Below are positions 1 through 11,349 of a stretch of 64,000 bases of DNA, in pieces; positions within the stretch are counted from its first letter, which is position 1; the number at the start of each line of letters is the position of its first letter. A program made the translations under genes and the position numbers. Under the pieces are notes generated by a model, which did not search any database, had not been told where the DNA came from, and saw nothing but the letters and a program-made list of their open reading frames with translations. Source of the DNA: Calliopum simillimum (Eukaryota; Arthropoda; Insecta; Diptera; Lauxaniidae); assembly GCA_951812925.1 (NCBI GenBank), contig OX638368.1, forward strand, positions 26,661,187-26,725,186, in the 5' to 3' direction.

Positions 1-65
1 ACAGATAGTTTGAACGAATGCAAAAGTGTATTGATCATCAAGGGGAATATTTTGAAAAACAATAA
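1..65 (+). pseudogene. mariner transposase, C-terminal end (partial)
   Basis: The reading frame ending at the TAA at 63-65 encodes FERMQKCIDHQGEYFEKQ. This matches the C-terminus typical of one mariner transposase group and the end of the mariner at 41866-42910 in this window. The frame has a TAG just upstream of FERM where the family usually has a tryptophan, so the copy is dead. The rest of the element lies before the window. The sequence after the stop parallels the 3' non-coding end of the 41.8-kb element and probably finishes near 116. Seen directly: the peptide and its match to the second copy. From family knowledge: mariner assignment. Confidence 0.85.
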
Positions 66-116
66 AGCCATTTTCAATCAAAAATATTTGTTATTATTTG
101 CTATTCCCGCAATATA
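66..116 (+). mobile_element. mariner 3' UTR and probable terminal inverted repeat
   Basis: After the transposase stop the sequence follows the same layout as the 3' end of the 41.8-kb mariner: AATAAAGCCATTTT, then an A/T stretch, then TATTCCCGCAATATA. The last part is in the position of the other copy's TIR (TATATTTCTGGCCTA on the plus strand). The opposite TIR is outside the window, so the exact end is a guess. Confidence 0.55.
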
Positions 117-204
117 AGTAGTGCCCTAAGTATCCAAGACTTTATTTTGCGTCCACACAAATTCTGGCGACGGAGGTGGCGCGGTTGACATGAAACGCCC
201 CATG

Positions 205-874
205 AATAAAAATTAATGTTTGTAGGTCTGTATGTTCTTTAAAGAATCCCAAACGGATAAGCCGATCACCGAAAATTTATATTTATAGATTTTTGGGTAC
301 GGCGCATCATTAGATTTTTCGGTTTTTTTTTTTTTTCCAAGAGTCCCCACTAGGATGCCGGAACGCGTTTCAGGACTTTTTACGACATTTTAGTGGGAAA
401 AAAATTTTACATCCAACGGTCCCCATTAAATAGCGGAACCAAAAATGAAAATTTTTTTTATTTTCGTTTTTTTTTTTCGAGTTTTCTACGCGTTTCATGT
501 TTTTTAGGACATTTTAGGGAAGACAAGGGTCTGTCTTGGATGTCGGTAACAAAAATTTATAAAAAATGTTTTTGTAGTTTTTGTGTTTCCAAAAAAAAAA
601 AAATAATTTATCATATCTCTGAAAATATTTAACGGACATGGCTGAAATTTGGTATATGAATTAAGAGTATCGGGACAAATAATGTCCAAGGGAAAAATAA
701 GCGGTCCATGTTTTAAAAAAACGCCATATATCTAAAACTATTTAACGCACAAAGATGATATTTGGTACGTAAATAAATTGAATCGGGAAAATTTACATTC
801 TGACTTAATTCAATTGGAAATGCCCCGACCTCTGTGCAAGAGAAGATGTAGCGATGCACACCGGGAAATGCTAG
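205..874 (+). mobile_element. Helitron-like non-autonomous remnant
   Basis: The 3' end shows the Helitron signature: a stem TGTGCA (833-838) and TGCACA (855-860), a 10-nt spacer, then CTAG (871-874) followed by T. The body resembles insect Helitrons: AAAATTAATGTTTGTAGG near 208, then a GATTTTTGGGTACGGCG segment near 288. It also has two diverged copies of a unit that includes ATTTAACG and ATTTGGTA (about 612-690 and 725-800). No Rep/helicase coding is present and the 5' TC end is not recognisable, so it is probably 5'-truncated. The A/T runs at 318-336 and 466-478 are simple. Confidence 0.5.
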
Positions 875-876
875 TT

Positions 877-2320
877 TGAATCTAGCTTCTTGCGTCATAA
901 GTTCGGTAAATTTTTTACAGAAATAATCGTAGGAACCGGTTATTAGTGTTTAAGGCCCTCTTCAAAAGCAAATTTTTGTTGAAAAAAACTAAAATTGAAT
1001 CATTCCTCAGACAAAATATTAGGGAACAAAATACAAATGAGAGTTTTGAGAAAAACGTGCTTAAAGTATTAAGTATGATTTTTATTCAGATATCTACATA
1101 TTTTGGACATTAAAAAAAAGTTATTCACCAAGCAAAACCCACAAAAAATATAATCGTATCATTCATCAAAGGCAAAACACCATTTTGAGGTTATGCATTA
1201 AACTTTAAAGGTTATGTCAAAAGATAATTTTTATGTTATGCAATTTTTATGCACGAAAATACCTATCATTAATAATAAATAGCAAATACTCTAAGTTGAT
1301 TATGTAAATAAAATTTAATTGATAGTGCTTAGGTACTGTGAAAAACTTCACACGATTAAAAAGAAGTAGGTAAAGTGCGTTTTATTTGCATAAGAACATT
1401 TGAGAATAATTTGAGTTCCCAATTCACGCATGAAACGAAACAAAAAAAAAATCTCATGAGAGCATATTGTAATTTAATGAAATTACAATAATGATGATCA
1501 TGCGAAAATTTATTATTCAATGCTGCCAGATGTTAATAAAACGTACAAACGCTGATAATGCTGATTGAACATGACAAAGGTGCGAATTACACACGGTAAG
1601 CAGCTTGATAATGAACATCAGTTAAAACCACAAAAACATGATCATGATGCTATCTAACATGATCATCATTGTACGAGTAAGTACATATGCATTCCATATG
1701 AATTGCTTGAAAATGAAGCAACAGCTGAACATGTAGCTGCTGCAGACGCATTGTGTGAGTGGGTAATTGTTGAAATTCAGAAATTTTTAAGCAAATACAT
1801 TTCGAGTAAATTGCTACATAAAAGATCGCCAGCAGTTAAGTTGAAGATGAAGAAAAGTTTGTGCGCACAAAAGCAAAAGTACATAGCTTCACTACATACA
1901 ACAATCTGTAAGTTCACGGAAGGTGCACTGAACTCTTTCAATTACACGAGTGTTGTTGTATTAAAATTGAATCAAAATTGAACAATAATATTATTAAGTT
2001 GAATTTCTGAAATTGTTTTCAGCTTTTGTGCAAAGATAAAGTACGAGTGCGAGTATCTAGCAATAAAATTCTTTTGCTGAAATGTTGCATTTGTTGTGGT
2101 TAATGATGCGTAGAGCAAATGCAACGCGTAGAACGAAAAATATCTTGTTTTCCTGCTCATTAACTGAACAGAAAAAAGTGTAAAGAGACTTTTTGCAAGC
2201 TTAACAACAAGGTTAGCTAATAAAATTGTACAATAGAATTTATGAAATTTTTAATTTTTACTACGATTTTCAGTGAATTGTATTTTTCTGAAGTTGCATT
2301 TTGAATATTTTGTTTTTGTG
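877..2320. other. AT-rich sequence without recognised gene
   Basis: No coding similarity is visible. An open frame at 1703-1981 would give 92 residues but starts at a TTG and matches no family I know. The segment 1480-1690 repeats short ATGATCATGATG-type words, such as those near 1490 and 1635-1670. It otherwise looks like ordinary AT-rich non-coding DNA. Confidence 0.5.
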
Positions 2321-2329
2321 CGGGTGGTA

Positions 2330-2600
2330 GGCGTTAATGGATTTCGCTTATTTTCAATAAGATGAGGTAACTTTGACGGCAAAGATAGAATATTAAATTT
2401 CATCGAATTAACTTGCTCGCAAAAAATATTAAAATGATTTCAACGGATGGATAGACAGATACGGACACGGACTTTATGGCTATATCGACTCAAGAGGTGA
2501 CGCTGATCAAGAATGTATATAGTTTTCCATACCTGAAATGCCTCCTTCTACGCTTTACAAACAAAGAACAAAGTGAATATACCCTGGATGTAGGGTATAC
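2330..2600 (+). repeat. dispersed dipteran repeat (copy 1 of 2)
   Basis: This stretch is a diverged direct copy of 43440-43625. Shared landmarks are GGTAGGCGT, AACTTTGACG, AAATTTCAT.GAATTA, ATGATTTCAA.GGA, then GACAGA..CGGA, ATATCGACT, GAGGTGACGC and GATCAAGAATGTAT. Similar text (tandem GACGGACAGAC followed by ATCGACTC and GATCAAGAATATATA) is common in fly intergenic DNA and is not a gene. Here it runs on into ATACCCTGGATGTAGGGTAT, where GGGTATA-type ends are seen. The reverse complement of that end lies at 14538-14590. Confidence 0.7.
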
Positions 2601-2766
2601 AAACAGAAAAAGGCGTAGGCATATGCCTTGGTGGCCGTTTCTTAGGAGGGTGCACTTAACATTCGAACAAAGTTGAACAAGTTGAAGGGCTTTCGTCTTT
2701 TATAGTCGACTTCTTACTCTTTAAACTTTGTCGTTAACTTGTCCGATGGTGTTTTGAGCTTGTGTA

Positions 2767-3155
2767 GGGTGTCCCAAAAGAAAGTTTATATTTGTTTAGA
2801 TTTCTGCGTGAACGCAACTAATCCATGAGGTGCGCAGAGTATGTCTGTCGGTAGTCTGGCTTTTGAGAATTTAGTCGCTATGAAGTATTTTTTGGAAGCG
2901 AACCACTTGTAATGCTTGCGAGAGTTTTACACACACACGTCCAACACGTCTCTGCCAAGAGCAGACAAATCAGAGTTTATGTACCTGCCGAGCAGTCATA
3001 AGAAATTTAAGGGTTCGAATAAATGAGAGGTTTTACATTTTTGAGAATTAAATCCTAAAATGTGTACTACAATAAATAATAAACATATTTGATAGATGGC
3101 TTACATTTTTTTTTAAAATTGGTCCACTAAATATAAACTTTCTTTTGGGACACCT
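2767..3155. mobile_element. 389-bp MITE with mariner-type TIRs
   Basis: Perfect 26-bp terminal inverted repeats begin GGTGTCCCAAAAGAAAG at 2768-2793 and end CTTTCTTTTGGGACACC at 3129-3154. TA dinucleotides lie just outside on both sides (2765-2766 and 3156-3157), as expected for a Tc1/mariner target duplication. The interior has no transposase similarity, so this is a non-autonomous element. The perfect TIRs suggest a fairly recent insertion. Confidence 0.85.
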
Positions 3156-3159
3156 TATA

Positions 3160-4640
3160 GCTACGGAAGTGATACATTTTTGTTTTCTAATGCATTCATG
3201 AGTCAGCAACAAAATGGCTTATTATTAAAGTAAAATAGCTTATTTAGTACATTTTTAGCCATGACTTAATTTTGACCGCAAAAATGTGTACTAAAATTTA
3301 TTTATAATTTCAAAGTTGTCAAATTCTAGCATTATTTTGCCAATTCTTTCATTCACTCACTGGATTTTTTCATCTTTGTCATTGCATTTGTCGCTCAGGG
3401 TCGAGACGAATAAGAAAACAACGCTGAACTGTCATCATGTTTATTAATACCGCAATATTTTAAGACAAAAAAGTTTATGAAGAAATGACATTAAAACACA
3501 ATGAATTTGAAAAACAAAAATATTAAAAAAAAAAAAAAACAATAAAAAATTATTAGCCAACATTTTTTAGCTGTTTTCTGTGGTTGTAGCAAAAAACAAA
3601 AATATAACAAAATAAAACTGTGCAAACATTTTAAATTTTTCTATTGTATAATAAAAAAACGCGTATTTCAACAGTTTGACATTGAAAACAAAATTGAAAT
3701 TAAGAAAAAAAAAAAACAAAAATACAAAAAATTTCCATTTTCAAAATTTTGCATAAAAAAGTTAAAATTAATTTTGAGTTTTTTGTTGTGGTTTTTAAAA
3801 AATATTTTTTTTTTTTTAAATTTGTTTTTTTAAATTTTGTTTAATTTTAAAATTTTTTTTTCATAAAAATAAATAATTAAACGCTATCATTTTTTATCAG
3901 CCCATCCCCATCAGTTGAAGAATTTTTAAATAAATTAATTTTTCTTCTGCAATTAATAAATTGGTTGAAAATCGTTTATTTTTGGTGTCACCGCTGCCAT
4001 TAATTATTCCAATCGTATTGCCGCTGCTGATCATAGATAAATAAATAAATTTACATTATTAATTTCTTGAATTGTTTAAATGTAACACAAAAAAAAAAAA
4101 AATATCAAAAAATAAATCCGCGCCAATGTTTGTTGTATTCATCTCGAGCACACGAAACGTTTTGGTTAAAACACTTTAACATGAATTTTATGGCTTGATG
4201 TTGTTAATTAAATTCATTTTATGCCACTTTATTTCAATACAAATTTTTATTTTCGACATTTAACATTTTGATAAATGAACCTTTTAAAAATTGATGATTG
4301 AAGAAAATTATAATCATTTCTATTTTGTATATTTTATACTTGTCATTTTTCTTTACTTCAAATTTAATAAATTCATTAAACCTTTCAAGTTCAAGTACGC
4401 TGTCAAAAATATAAAATTTTGATTGATCGTTTGGATAACGATATTTGGGATATGTTTATGTACATACTAAGATATGATAAAATTATTTTTCGACACATTT
4501 GCGGAAATTGTAATGTTTAAATTTACAAGTGAAATCAACTCTGTTTCATTAACAATGTCATTTCCAACTTTTTTAGCAAAAGTGAAGCCAACTTCTTAAA
4601 AAGCAATTCATTTTCAGGCTCAAATTCGTTTCAACGACAA
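3160..4640. other. AT-rich spacer, poly-A/T runs
   Basis: It is very AT-rich, with long A and T homopolymers near 3520-3540, 3700-3715, 3800-3870 and 4090-4105. No coding similarity, inverted repeat or RNA gene was recognised. Confidence 0.5.
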
Positions 4641-4644
4641 CATA

Positions 4645-5465
4645 TGGGCATTTCCCAGGTGACGAACGTGACCGTCGCACACATTTAAAGTGCAAAAAAA
4701 GTAGTAAGACATATTTTGATTTTTATTTTACATTATAGCTTTCAGATAGCACTGTAATTAGCGCCAACTTTAATAGCAGGCGAAGTCCTGATTCCAAAAT
4801 AGACGCAAAAAAAGACACAAAACGAACGTGACAAAAATAGAAGTAGTTTTTGTGCCTATTCAAAGAAAATCAGAATTCGGCGAAAGAAGTCAGAATTTTT
4901 TAGTGCGACTAATTTAAGAATCTTATGCAATAACGTTACTTCATAATATATTTCGTTTGATTCATGTAGATATCTTCTGAACTTTTCCTTGTTTTGATCA
5001 TAATCTGAATCGATACGAAATAATATGAACTTGACATTTTTTCGACCATACAAATTTTAAATTGAAAATCTTTCAAAAAACAAGATTTCCCAGTGAATGA
5101 TGGATCACTTTCTCTTGCTAAGTTGAGGTGGCATCACCAATTTTTCCAAAGGATATCATTTGTCCCTATCCATTTTACATGTGTATCAAATCTCACAAAA
5201 TTATGATTTTCTTTTTTTAGGGGCGTGGCATCACCCATTTTCCCAGGGAATATTATTTGTCCTGGCGCACTGTATACATGTATCAAATCTCATTCATGTG
5301 CGCTAATTATTTTCGGAGATATGATGAAGTGATTTTTGTGAGGGCCTGATACCCCCATTTTTTTCAGTACACATTATTTGCCTTGGTGCTTTTTACATTA
5401 ATACCAAATCTCATTTATGTACGCTAAATAGTTTCAGAGATATTATGATTTAAATTTTTGGCTCA
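4645..5465 (+). repeat. dispersed repeat block, copy 1, ending in about 110-bp tandem units
   Basis: 4645-5385 aligns almost throughout with 43630-44285. Landmarks are TTCCCAGGTG.CGAACGTGACCG, ATTATAGCT, TTTAATAGCAGGC, AATAGAAGTAGTTTT, TTGATCATAATCTGAATCG and CATTTTACATGTGTA. From about 5124 it consists of three tandem units, each with a GTGGCATCACCCATTTT-like core, ATTATTTGTCC, CAAATCTCATT and a GAGATAT tail, with a spacing near 95-120 bp. No frame is coding in both copies. Confidence 0.8.
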
Positions 5466-5869
5466 CGATGGACCTTTTCAATACTTGCCAATTCAAATTT
5501 TTTTCTGTCAAAAACAATAAAACTGATATTATTTTCTTTTTTAATTTTCAATTTTTGCTATAAATAAATATTTTTTTGTTTGTTATTGGGGAGATTTTAA
5601 CCTGTAACCTGTCATGTGATAGATGCGGACGTTAACAAACTTAACCATAGCCATCATTATTGTGACATTGACTGAAAGTCTATTTGTTTTGAAATTAGCT
5701 TCTACCACGTTCGTGATTGTTTTGACTACGTTTCGTAGCTGATATGGTTTTTACTACGTTTCATGGTGTTGTGACCACGTTTTGTTGCTGATTTGGATTT
5801 AACAACGCTTGGCAACCAGCGTTAGCAACGCAAGGTATGCATTTTTTCTTCGCTCTGTGTAGTAAGCGC

Positions 5870-6310
5870 AAGCTCTGAACAAAAACTAGGTGAACTCGGA
5901 CAAGAGGGTGTGGCATCTCCCATATAAGCAAAAGTTTAAAAATGTTACACTAATGTAAGCTCCAAGCAAAAATTACGCACCACCATATAAGCAAAAGCTT
6001 CAAAATATTATGCTGAAAGTGTTTTTTGAGATAATCCAACTAAATTTCACCAATAACAGTAAATGGAAGCTCTGCGTAAAGCTTAAGTAAGCTCGGAGAA
6101 GAGAGCGTGGTACCTCCCATATGAGCAAAAGTTTGAAAAAGCTATACTGAAAGAATTTTTTAAGATAATGAAACCAAATTTCGTACAGATACTTGGAATA
6201 GTTAATCCAAGATCTGAGCAAAAACTAAGTGAATACAGTCAAGAAGGCGTTGCACCTCCCGAAGACGAAAAATTTTCAAAAAACTTCATCAAAATAGTTT
6301 TAGCCGTTTT
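5870..6310 (-). repeat. degenerate tandem repeat, unit about 115 bp
   Basis: About four imperfect units follow each other. Each has GTGGCACCTCCCATAT, GCAAAAGTTT.AAAA, a TATACTGAAAG-like word, ATAATC.AAC.AAATTTC and an AGCTC..A..AAA.CT..GTGA segment. Related units in the other orientation lie at 43085-43400 and 41650-41770. The repeat keeps the word GGAGGTGCCAC, as do other tandem repeats in this window. No coding role is visible. Confidence 0.75.
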
Positions 6311-8530
6311 TGAGTTATATTGAATTAAAATTTTACAAAGCTAAAAAATAGGCGTGTCACGTGTAGATTTCGTCTAGTTTTGGTCCATTACAAGGTATTG
6401 ATGATCGAAATCCAAATGCAAATTTGTATCTAAATATCTTACAGTTTGCGAAACTTATCATTTGATCTGTTTTAATTGTATGGGAGGTGCCATGCCCACC
6501 GTAATACAGCAATGCCTTACAGCAAGTTAACTCCCTTCATCCCTTCATGCATTTTCAGAAAGATTGCTTTTCTTTTCTACAAGTAGTAGTACTCTACTTT
6601 AAAACTTTTCGCCTTTAAAAAAAGCTATCGAGTAATCATCTATTATTCTTCTTGAAAAGTACGTTGTATGTGTCCATTTGAAAATGACATCAAGAAATCC
6701 AAACAACACCTGATACGGATTTTACGATGTCATTTTGAAATGGTCAATAATACAGAAAGTTCTTGAATCAAAACAAATCACATAAAGTATAACACTTACG
6801 TCTCAATTTTGGGCTAGAGAAGTATTAGTATAGGTATGTACCTAGAAAGAAAGAAGATAATAATTTAATATATTTTTTTATTTTATAAAAGTTTCAAAAT
6901 ATATTATTAATTTTGCCGATGACTTAAAAATAAAACAAAAAATATCTAATGATTGCATGAAACTTTGTAGAGTTAAAAAAATCTTGGATAAAAGGTTTCT
7001 TGAACCACTTAAAAATTAATAAAAAGTAAATAAATATTAAGCACGGATCACTCCAGAAGAAAGACCATGAAACTACCTTAACAGTTTGTTGATGAAATCA
7101 ACAAAAAGTTTTATCAAACTTTGATTGTTAATGAGGGTGTTGGCGAGAAATAGCTTAATACCTAATTGGAAGCAAATTCAATAAAGTTACCTTAAGGCTC
7201 TAGGTACAATACTGGTATTCATAGTATTCTATGATCTAGAGTACAACGTCTGATTATAGCTTGGCGTCAAAAAAAAGTCGCACAAAATAAATGATTTAAG
7301 GTAAATTAGTACAATCTTAATACATGGAGTTTCCACAAATATTATGAAATTTTCTGAATATATTCTTATTTTCATTTTATAAAATCTTGCTTTTGTGAAG
7401 AAATGTCAAAAAACAACCATATCATATGATTTTCTTAGATCAAATACTACTACTAAACAAATTTAGTTACACTCTTATAACGATATTCTTTGTCTACCAA
7501 ACTTCATCATGTGATACATCATTTAATCAGCCACACAAGCAATTAAATAAAACTTGGTCAAATGCCCTAAATTTCATTTAATTAACGAACAACTCTTTTA
7601 TGAGACGTTTTTCTTTGGGTCGCTTTTCTTTATGTCAGCACTTTCTTGCTGCTTTTGCTTCTGGGATTTCTTCGAAGTATAAAAACTCATTTCCCTAAAC
7701 ACTTTATTAGACAGATATTTCAGTGCTGCTGGTTATTTTTCCCACTTACATGTGATATTCTGAATAAGATACGAACTGTATATGGTAGAGAGCAGACATT
7801 TAAACTGGAATGCTTAACTATTTGCTCCTAGGAACGTGTCATTATGGTTAACTTTACTGTAAATTACACACAAAGAAATGAGTTGGCAATATTGGCAGCC
7901 ATTTCAAAAGACAAAAGTTTACAAAAATACATAAAAATTGGCGAAAACGTTAAGGGAAGTTTGTGAAAACTTGCGAAAAAAAAGCTATAACATCAGAATG
8001 ACAAGAAACGGTATTGGTAAAGTTGCTAAAAAGGACTAACATACCAAAACACCAATCGAAAATAGTCCAAAATTCGAGTGACCATTGAATCGTACTGTAT
8101 AATTTGAAAATGTATCGAAAAATATAGCAAAACGTCGAAATGGAACAAAGGTTTCAGATGATGTGCTAAAGTTTTTCAGATAAAATGGAAAGGATATCGA
8201 ATCTTAAGAACAAGTAAACGAAAGCATTGTAAAGTTTCGAATAATTTGGAATAGTACAACGCTTCAGGCTATCGAACAATTTGGAACGGTACCGGCTGGT
8301 ATCGTATTATATTGAATGATCTGGGACGATACAACGAAACCCAAATATTAGTTGGACGGAAATGTATTAGAAGGCTCCGAAAATAATTAATATAGGCGGT
8401 AAGCAAAAAGCATTACGAATAATGTCAAAGTCACATAAAATCTAAGTATTTTCATTTACATTGCGCTTCTTAAAATACAAAAAATAGATAGAAAAGGATT
8501 AAAGTAGATAGGTGGTGCTTAAGATAGGGA
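6310..8530. other. AT-rich spacer with weak minisatellite character
   Basis: No gene is recognised. From about 7900 to 8420 short words such as TCGAA, ATTTGGAA and AAAGTTTCG recur without a fixed period. This resembles the degenerate TCGAAAAATGTTG tracts at 12.5-13.0 kb and 48.7-51.8 kb. Confidence 0.45.
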
Positions 8531-8533
8531 GCG

Positions 8534-8755
8534 TAGGTAGCAGAATCGTTGGATCAAGCTTCACAGGAATTCGTGACCTTAAAGAGTCTTTTCGAGCCTC
8601 TGAGGACCTTGTCAAATGGAGTAGTTAAAATCGAAGACAGTGAAGTCAGGCAGTAGAACCGTTGGACCAAGCTTCACAGGAATTCGTGACTCTCAAAAGT
8701 ATTTGCGACCATATGAGGACCTTGCCAAACGAAGTAATTGGACTATTAGCGAAAG
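8534..8755 (+). repeat. tandem duplication, two units of about 110 bp
   Basis: GTAGCAGAATCGTTGGATCA at about 8537 recurs as CAGTAGAACCGTTGGACCA at about 8651. Both are followed by AGCTTCACAGGAATTCGTGA, a variable stretch, and GAGGACCTTG.CAAA.G.AGTA. The two units are clear direct copies with moderate divergence. No open frame spans both. Confidence 0.85.
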
Positions 8756-9139
8756 TTAGGTCTAGTATTTTTCTTAGGAACGTCAACCTTAAATTAGGGA
8801 AACAGATGTATCTAGGGAGAAAAAATTAGCTAAGGACTAGAACTAAATATTTTGTAACGCAACAAAAGAAAAATCAATACAGAAACGAAGTATAACTAAA
8901 ACTGCTGTGGTCTTATTTGCGAGAACCTTGGACACCGGCGAGTTTAATCCCAGGAAGGTCCGTTACAAGTCTGAAATAGTATTGACTGATATGATTTCAT
9001 ATTTTAGACCGACAGCTGATGTTACAAGGCTAAGAGTTTTTGAAAAGTAAATATGATATGGTCTAAGAAATATCGAATAAAATGGAAAATTTTGAGACTA
9101 TCGGGATACATGAATTTTTCAGGTAATAAAATCATACTA

Positions 9140-9268
9140 AGGGCCGTTTTCACAATCTCCAGTTAAAATTTAACTTCCAGATAAATTAAAATTTTGTATG
9201 AAATTTAATGTCAAAGTGCCAGTTAAAGTTCCAGTTAATGCTTAACTGAACATTGTGAAATTGGCCCT
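9140..9268. mobile_element. 129-bp MITE
   Basis: Terminal inverted repeats AGGGCCGTTTTCACAAT (9140-9156) and ATTGTGAAATTGGCCCT (9252-9268) pair with a few mismatches, and the match continues into CAGTTAA words. TA flanks both ends (9138-9139 and 9269-9270). It has no coding capacity and is probably a very short Tc1/mariner-type derivative. Confidence 0.75.
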
Positions 9269-9309
9269 TATTTTATTAAAGAAATCTTATTGCTTGGAAG
9301 TAATCAATG

Positions 9310-9362
9310 GACTATGAACTATGAACCCTTGTGGTCTATGTGTGGCAGTATTGCCGCCACCC
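9310..9362 (+). repeat. 50-bp dispersed repeat, copy 1
   Basis: The segment from ACTATGAACCCTTGTGG through GCCGCCACCCTAA is nearly identical to 63569-63612. Only one substitution is visible in the core CCCTTGTGGTCTATGTGTGG...CCGCCACCC. It may be the end of a retroposon, but nothing around either copy lets me name it. Confidence 0.7.
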
Positions 9363-9519
9363 TAATTTAACCTAATCAAATGACAAGTGAATCCTATGAA
9401 GGTAGGTTTGAAGAAAATCAGAAAGCTTCGTTTTATATAAAAAGCTATAGGACCTATCAGATGGGCTGGGCACGACAATGGACTATACCGATCAATGTTG
9501 AGGTAAGGTATCAGAAATA

Positions 9520-9991
9520 TCTATATGATAATACGCAAGACAAAAATTTGTCCTCCTTTTTATACTATGTTAGAAATGGAGTATGACTTTGAATTATATA
9601 CCATTAGAAAAGTATTTGTGTATAGAGGAGTACAAATTTAAAATTATTTTAACATATCGCCCTTAATTCTGCCAAAATTAAATACAAATTTTTCAATATT
9701 AACAATAGCAAAATACGCAGTTACACGAAGCTAAAAAGAGGATAAAGCACAAAGAGAAAAACAAAAAGCATAGCACTGTTTGTGTTTTTTGTTTGTTTTT
9801 TTTTTTTTTTGTTTTGTTTACGTTTCACACTTGTCATGTTTTGTTTACGTTTCACACTTGTCATTGTACCAGGGATGTTAAATGAACTTTGCTATTTTGT
9901 ACCAAATAGCAAAAAAAGTACTTAGTGTCCAAAAAGTACCAAAATTATTTAATACATTTGTGGTAAAATTTTGAACATTGGGCGGTTCTAG
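9520..9991 (+). mobile_element. non-autonomous Helitron, copy A
   Basis: It begins TCTATATGATAATACGCAAG after an A and ends GGGCGGTTCTAG before a T. This is Helitron-style: 5' TC, 3' CTAG, insertion between A and T, and no target duplication. The body (AAATTTGTCCTCC, GAATTATATACCATTA, ACCAAATAGCAAAAAAAGTA) is shared with copies at 10930, 32296, 32415, 45517, 53838 and 55490. No Rep/helicase is encoded. Its 3' hairpin is degraded relative to the copy at 32415. Confidence 0.75.
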
Positions 9992-10029
9992 TATATGTAA
10001 ATATCTAAATAAGATGAAGCTTTTGTTTA

Positions 10030-10920
10030 GCACAAAATCAAATAAATTCAAACTTATTCCCACCACTATTTTTTGAGTTCTGATCTTTTCTGTGTACTAT
10101 AGCAACAACAGCAACAACAACAATAACAACTTGAACAAAACACTAGCACACAATACAATAAATTCCAGCTAAAACAGCACTTGAGCAAAAGCATTCCCCA
10201 CTGTACACAAAAAAAGTAGTAACTGCCTCCTCCCAGTTGCTCGCTACCGGTCTTCACCAAAGTGGCAAAAAAAAGGGTTCTTTCTTATTCTTCTTATTTT
10301 TTTTTTTTTTTATTTTTTTTTTTTTCTCATTAGAGTGCTACATAATGAAAAGGGGAAGAGTAACGTTATGTTGTATCTATCATAACCGCGTGGGAATTTC
10401 TTAATACCATTATTTTGATATCTGTTATGGCAGTTGATGATGTTAGTTTTATTGTTCATTTGTTGCTGATGTCAGTGTTACCACTTTTTTTTTTTAATTT
10501 ACTTGGAAAACAAACAACAAATCCTCGGGTAACTGAAAATATTTAAGTCAAAAGAAAACAAAATTATTGTACGAGTATTTTAAAGCGAAAAACGTTGAAA
10601 AAGCGGAGGAAACGAAATAAAGTACTATATAGTATGAAAGAGAAGAATAAGTCATTTTAGGCCCACTTCCCATAGGAACCATAGAAAACAAAATAAATGA
10701 GTTTTTAATTTGGTAGCTACACAGAAAGATGGAATTCTCTGTTTTGCATATTGTTGTCAAATGTAATTTGGGGTTATATCATGAAATTATGTGACCTAAA
10801 TCATGTTAAAAAGTGTAATAAGAGGAGGAGTTCTATAAGAGCTTTGATTTGATTTCTGGATGGTTTTTGCCTAGTTTTCCTTTACTTTGTGCTTGTTTCT
10901 TTAATTCAGAACGATACTTT
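10030..10920. other. spacer between two opposed Helitron copies
   Basis: It contains an ACAGCAACAACAACAATAACAA tract near 10102 and T-rich runs near 10300-10325. Nothing that looks like a gene was found. Confidence 0.45.
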
Positions 10921-10929
10921 AATTTATTA

Positions 10930-11348
10930 CTAGAATCTCCCAGTGGTCCACATATGTCTTAAATTATTTTGGTACTTTTTGGACACTTTTAATACTTTTT
11001 TTTTTGGTATATGGTACGAAATAGAAAAGTTCATTTATCATCCCTGGCATAATTCAAGCGAAATATAAACAAAACAAAAAACATGAAATCAGTGCAATGT
11101 TTTTTGTCTTTCACTTTGTGCCTTATCCTTTTTTCAGCTCTTTGTGACCGTGTATTTTGTTGTTGTTAATATTGAAAAATTTAAATTTGATTTTACCTGG
11201 CTTTAAGTCAAAATATTAACGTAATTTTAACTTTGTGCACATCTACACACAAATACCATTATAATGGTGTATAATTCAAGGTCGCACTCCATTTCTAACA
11301 TAGTACAAAAAGGAGGACAAATTTTTGTCTTGTGTTTTAATATATAGA
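10930..11348 (-). mobile_element. non-autonomous Helitron, copy B
   Basis: On the minus strand it starts TCTATATATTAAAACACAAG (TC at 11347-11348) and ends with CTAG (10930-10933) next to a T. The interior is the same as the other copies of this family and opposite in orientation to copy A, 940 bp away. It is non-coding. Confidence 0.75.
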
Positions 11349-11349
11349 T

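Noticed and set aside
1703..1981. 92-codon frame as a host gene
   Set aside because: It starts at TTG, and no domain or second copy supports it.
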